From contig QRFJ01004839.1 of the NCBI GenBank assembly GCA_006176705.1, positions 229,634 through 293,633 of the forward strand: a stretch of 64,000 nucleotides of DNA. The letters are read 5' to 3'. This document shows positions 61,789 to 64,000 of this stretch, piece after piece. Position 1 is the stretch's first letter, and the number at the start of each line of letters is the position of its first letter. The position numbers were made by a program, and so were the translations under genes. The notes below the pieces were generated by a model. That model saw nothing but the letters and a program-made list of their open reading frames with translations, made no database searches and was not told the origin of the DNA. This DNA comes from Cocos nucifera. Taxonomy: Eukaryota > Streptophyta > Magnoliopsida > Arecales > Arecaceae.

Positions 61789-62900
61789 CTACTGGTAGTA
61801 CATTCTCAGGTTTTCTGAGTTCCAAGGTCGGGGAAGCGCTAGTCCTCCGAGCTCCTTTAGGCGATAGGTTCCAGGTCGGATGACCTCTACCACTTCGTAC
61901 GGACCTTCCTAATTTGGGACGAGCTTCCCTTGACTCTGGGGCTGAGAGACGGCTGCTCGTCGGAGCACCAAGTCCCCAACTCTGAACGCCTTGCTTTTGA
62001 CTCTGGAATTGTAATACCGAGCCACCTTCCGTTGGTAGGTGGCCATCCGGATGCGGGCTGCCTCCCTCTTTTCTTCTAGAAGGTCGAGGTTGGCTCTGAG
62101 GTCCTGGGGGTTGAGTTGCTCGTTGAAGTCCACGATTCGAGCAGACGGGAGTTTGAGCTCGATCGGGATGACTGCCTCGGTGCCGAAGGCCAAGGCGAAG
62201 GGTGTCTCGCCGGTCGGTACCCTCTGCGTTGTTCGGTATGCCCAGAGGATGTGGTAGAGTTCGTCTGCCCAGGCCCCTTTTGCCCTGTCGAGCCTCGTTT
62301 TGAGGCCTTGCAGCAGGGTCCGATTGGTCACTTCGGCTTCCCCATTGGCTTGCGGATGAGCCACCGATGTGAAGTGGTGGGAGACGTTTAGTCCTTCGCA
62401 GAACTCGGCAAACCGGGCTCCAGCGAACTGTCGCCCATTATCGGTTATGAGGGCTCGGGGCAGACCGAACCGGCAGATCAGCGTCTTCCAGACGAAGTCC
62501 TGCACCTTGGCCTCGGTGATCTTCGCTAGTGGTTCCGCTTCGACCCACTTGGTAAAGTAGTCAATCGCGACCAGGAGGAACTTCCGTTGTCCGGACGCCG
62601 TTGGGAAGGGGCCGAGGATGTCCATTCCCCACTGCGCGAAGGGCCAGGGCGCAGTGAGCGGAGTGAGTTCGGACGTCGGCTGCCTTTGCACGCTGGCATT
62701 CTTCTGGCAGCGGTCGCATTTCTTCACGTATTCCGTGGAATCACGAAGTAGGGTCGGCCAGTAGTACCCTTGCCGAAGTAGTCTTTGCGATAGGGATCTG
62801 GCTCCTGCGTGACTCCCGCAGAGTCCTTCGTGGACCTCCTGTAGCGCGATGTAGGCCTCAGAGGGTCAGAGGCACCTCAGCAACGGGAGGGAGTACGACC
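61789..62900 (-). pseudogene. Tat gypsy integrase
   Basis: In element sense the frame runs from the RNase H region without shifts. It has an N-terminal HHCC zinc-binding region (HEGLCGSH, then CDRCQKNA), the catalytic core with MDILGPF (first Asp), ITDNGRQF (second Asp) and NGEAEVTNR (Glu), and a C-terminal domain with VGDLVLRR. The D-D-E residues are all present. A TGA at 62866-62868 lies before the zinc region. A TAG at 61909-61911 stands where a Trp codon fits, and the frame then continues about 39 codons to a natural-looking stop at 61789-61791. The enzyme would insert the element's DNA into the host genome. Confidence 0.88.
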
Positions 62901-63018
62901 TTTTATATAACCTGCCCTCGTACAAGACGTAGCGGGAGGCTTGACTCCTGAGCTTCCGAGCTTCTCTCCGGTCGCGTGGGAGGACCCCTTCTCCGAGGTA
63001 GGTGGTCAGCGGGTCGAT

Positions 63019-64000
63019 CTAGCTGGGCTCGAAGTCCGTCCGCAGGATGGCCTGAGGTTCTTCGGTGGTCGGGCACTTCAGAGTTTCCAGAAACACTTCT
63101 TTTGGTAGTTCGGCCGGGGCAGTAATGGCCAACTTGGAGAGAAGGTCGGCCCTTGTATTCTCGGTCCTTGGGATGTGCCGAATGTCGAAGCTGTCGAAGG
63201 CTGGTATTAAGTTCTTCACCTTCCCGAGGTACATCACCATGCTTTCCTCCCGCGCCTCGTAGCTGCCGCCGACCTGACCGACCACCAACTGGGAGTCGCT
63301 ATAGACTTGAAGCCGACCCACCTTCAATTCCCTGGCTATCTGCAGCCCGGCTATCAGCGCTTCATACTCGGCCCCATTGTTGGTTGTAGGAAACTCAAAG
63401 CGGAGCGCGTACTCGGTGACGATCCCCTCGGGGCTAACCAGGACCAGCCCTGCGCCGGCCCCGCTAGAGTTGGATGAGCCATCCACGTGCAGAACCCAGG
63501 CGCCTTCAAGAAGGTCGGCCCTTTCTTCAGGGAAGCTCGACCACCACGGCTCGGCTTCGTTGGGGCTTGGTCTCCCTCCGATGATAATCTCGCTTGATTC
63601 AAGTTTGGCTTCAACTGGTGCGGTGCATTCCAGCACGAAGTTCGCCAGTATCTGGGCCTTGATCGATGGCCTGGGCCGATAATTGATATCGAACTCCGTG
63701 AGCTCGATCGCCCATTTGGCGATTCTTCCTGAAGCGTCTGCTCGGTGGAGGACGGCTCTTATTGGTTGGTCCGTGAGGACCGTTATGGTATGCTCCTGAA
63801 AGTAAGGTCGGAGCCTCCTGGCAGCGATTAGAAGACAGTAAATTAATTTTTCTAACTTGGAGTACCTGGTCTCCGCATCCCTCAAGGCTCGGCTCACGTA
63901 GTAGACTGGTTGTTGCGCCTTCGCATCTTCCCTGACCAGGACAGCCGCCAGGGCCATTGGAGAGACAGCTAGGTATAGGAGCAGCCCTTCTCCAGGTTCG
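63019..64000 (-). pseudogene. Tat gypsy RT connection, RNase H and second (archaeal-type) RNase H, partial
   Basis: Open to the window edge, so the RT proper lies outside. Counting from the Met at 63957, residues 1-110 are the Ty3-type RNase H region (YYVSRALRDAETRYSKLEKL, ITVLTDQPI). After a linker, residues 155-275 are an additional archaeal-type RNase H with Asp159 (HVDGSSNSSG), Glu197 (NNGAEYEAL), Asp221 (YSDSQLVV) and Asp271 (RADLLSKLA). The second RNase H is a hallmark of the Tat lineage. The frame ends with a TAG at 63019-63021 in place of a probable Trp codon and continues in phase towards integrase. Confidence 0.88.

Larger units (their letters stand above)
59642..64000 (-). mobile_element. 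Pol-bearing Tat-like gypsy retrotransposon, 3' half
   Basis: Minus-strand element running off the right edge. Left boundary is an LTR (59642-60765) of the same family as the gag-only element, with the same polypurine tract. Going inwards come a 115-bp tandem array, integrase, and an RNase H region with a second, archaeal-type RNase H. This order and the doubled RNase H place it in the Tat lineage of Ty3/gypsy. The flanking pentamer is GATTC (59637-59641); its partner lies outside the window. Pol carries three stop codons, so this copy is not active as read. Confidence 0.9.

Noticed and set aside
1..64000. CRISPR arrays, rRNA and tRNA genes
   Set aside because: The tandem arrays have no regular unique spacers and belong to plant retroelements. 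No sequence with tRNA A/B boxes and a plausible cloverleaf, and no rRNA, was seen.

Overview
The window is nuclear DNA from a flowering plant. Evidence: GT-AG introns in a recognisable plant cell-wall gene, plant-type Ty1/copia and Ty3/gypsy (Tat-like) retrotransposons, a CACTA-transposon end, a pentatricopeptide fragment, and AT-rich intergenic DNA with microsatellites. A GC-rich first exon followed by AT-rich later exons suggests a monocot. A palm is a guess only.

Layout. 1-2328: end of a CACTA-like DNA transposon that starts outside the window. 2329-5153: AT-rich spacer. 5159-31228: one large compound insertion. Its outer ends are two LTRs of one gypsy family in INVERTED orientation, with their U5 ends facing outward, flanked by a near-matching 5-bp duplication (AAAAC/AAAGC). 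Inside is a split accessory ORF of 'putative gypsy type transposon' type, antisense to each LTR. Two full-length copies of one Ty1/copia family have jumped into it in opposite orientations, each with a perfect 5-bp target duplication: plus copy 7568-17077 (CCTAC) and minus copy 18865-29209 (CTAGA). 31234-31905: a diverged tandem duplication. 31906-35067: spacer with a GC-rich leader-like island. 35068-40994: a gag-only Tat-like LTR element on the minus strand, with no pol and a long tandem array of palindromic units. 41000-46900: spacer with a short repeat array, a PPR fragment and a foldback element. 46923-47956: an intronless, frameshifted relative of a plant FYVE-domain gene. 49100-51420: repeated upstream segments. 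51840-55627: the only gene that looks intact, a five-exon mannan endo-1,4-beta-mannosidase (GH5). 55628-59641: spacer with local duplications and an LTR-like piece. 59642-64000: the 3' half of a pol-bearing Tat-like element on the minus strand, running off the window and sharing its LTR type with the gag-only element.

How it fits together. About two thirds of the window is nested retrotransposons. The pol-bearing element at the right edge belongs to the same LTR family as the gag-only element, so it is a plausible type of helper for it. The host gene likely to matter to the plant is the mannanase, which would hydrolyse cell-wall mannan. The most unusual structure is the inverted-LTR insertion at 5159-31228. 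It is best explained by a self-primed (snap-back) reverse-transcription product that integrated through two U5 ends. All identities come from reading the sequence; no database search was run.
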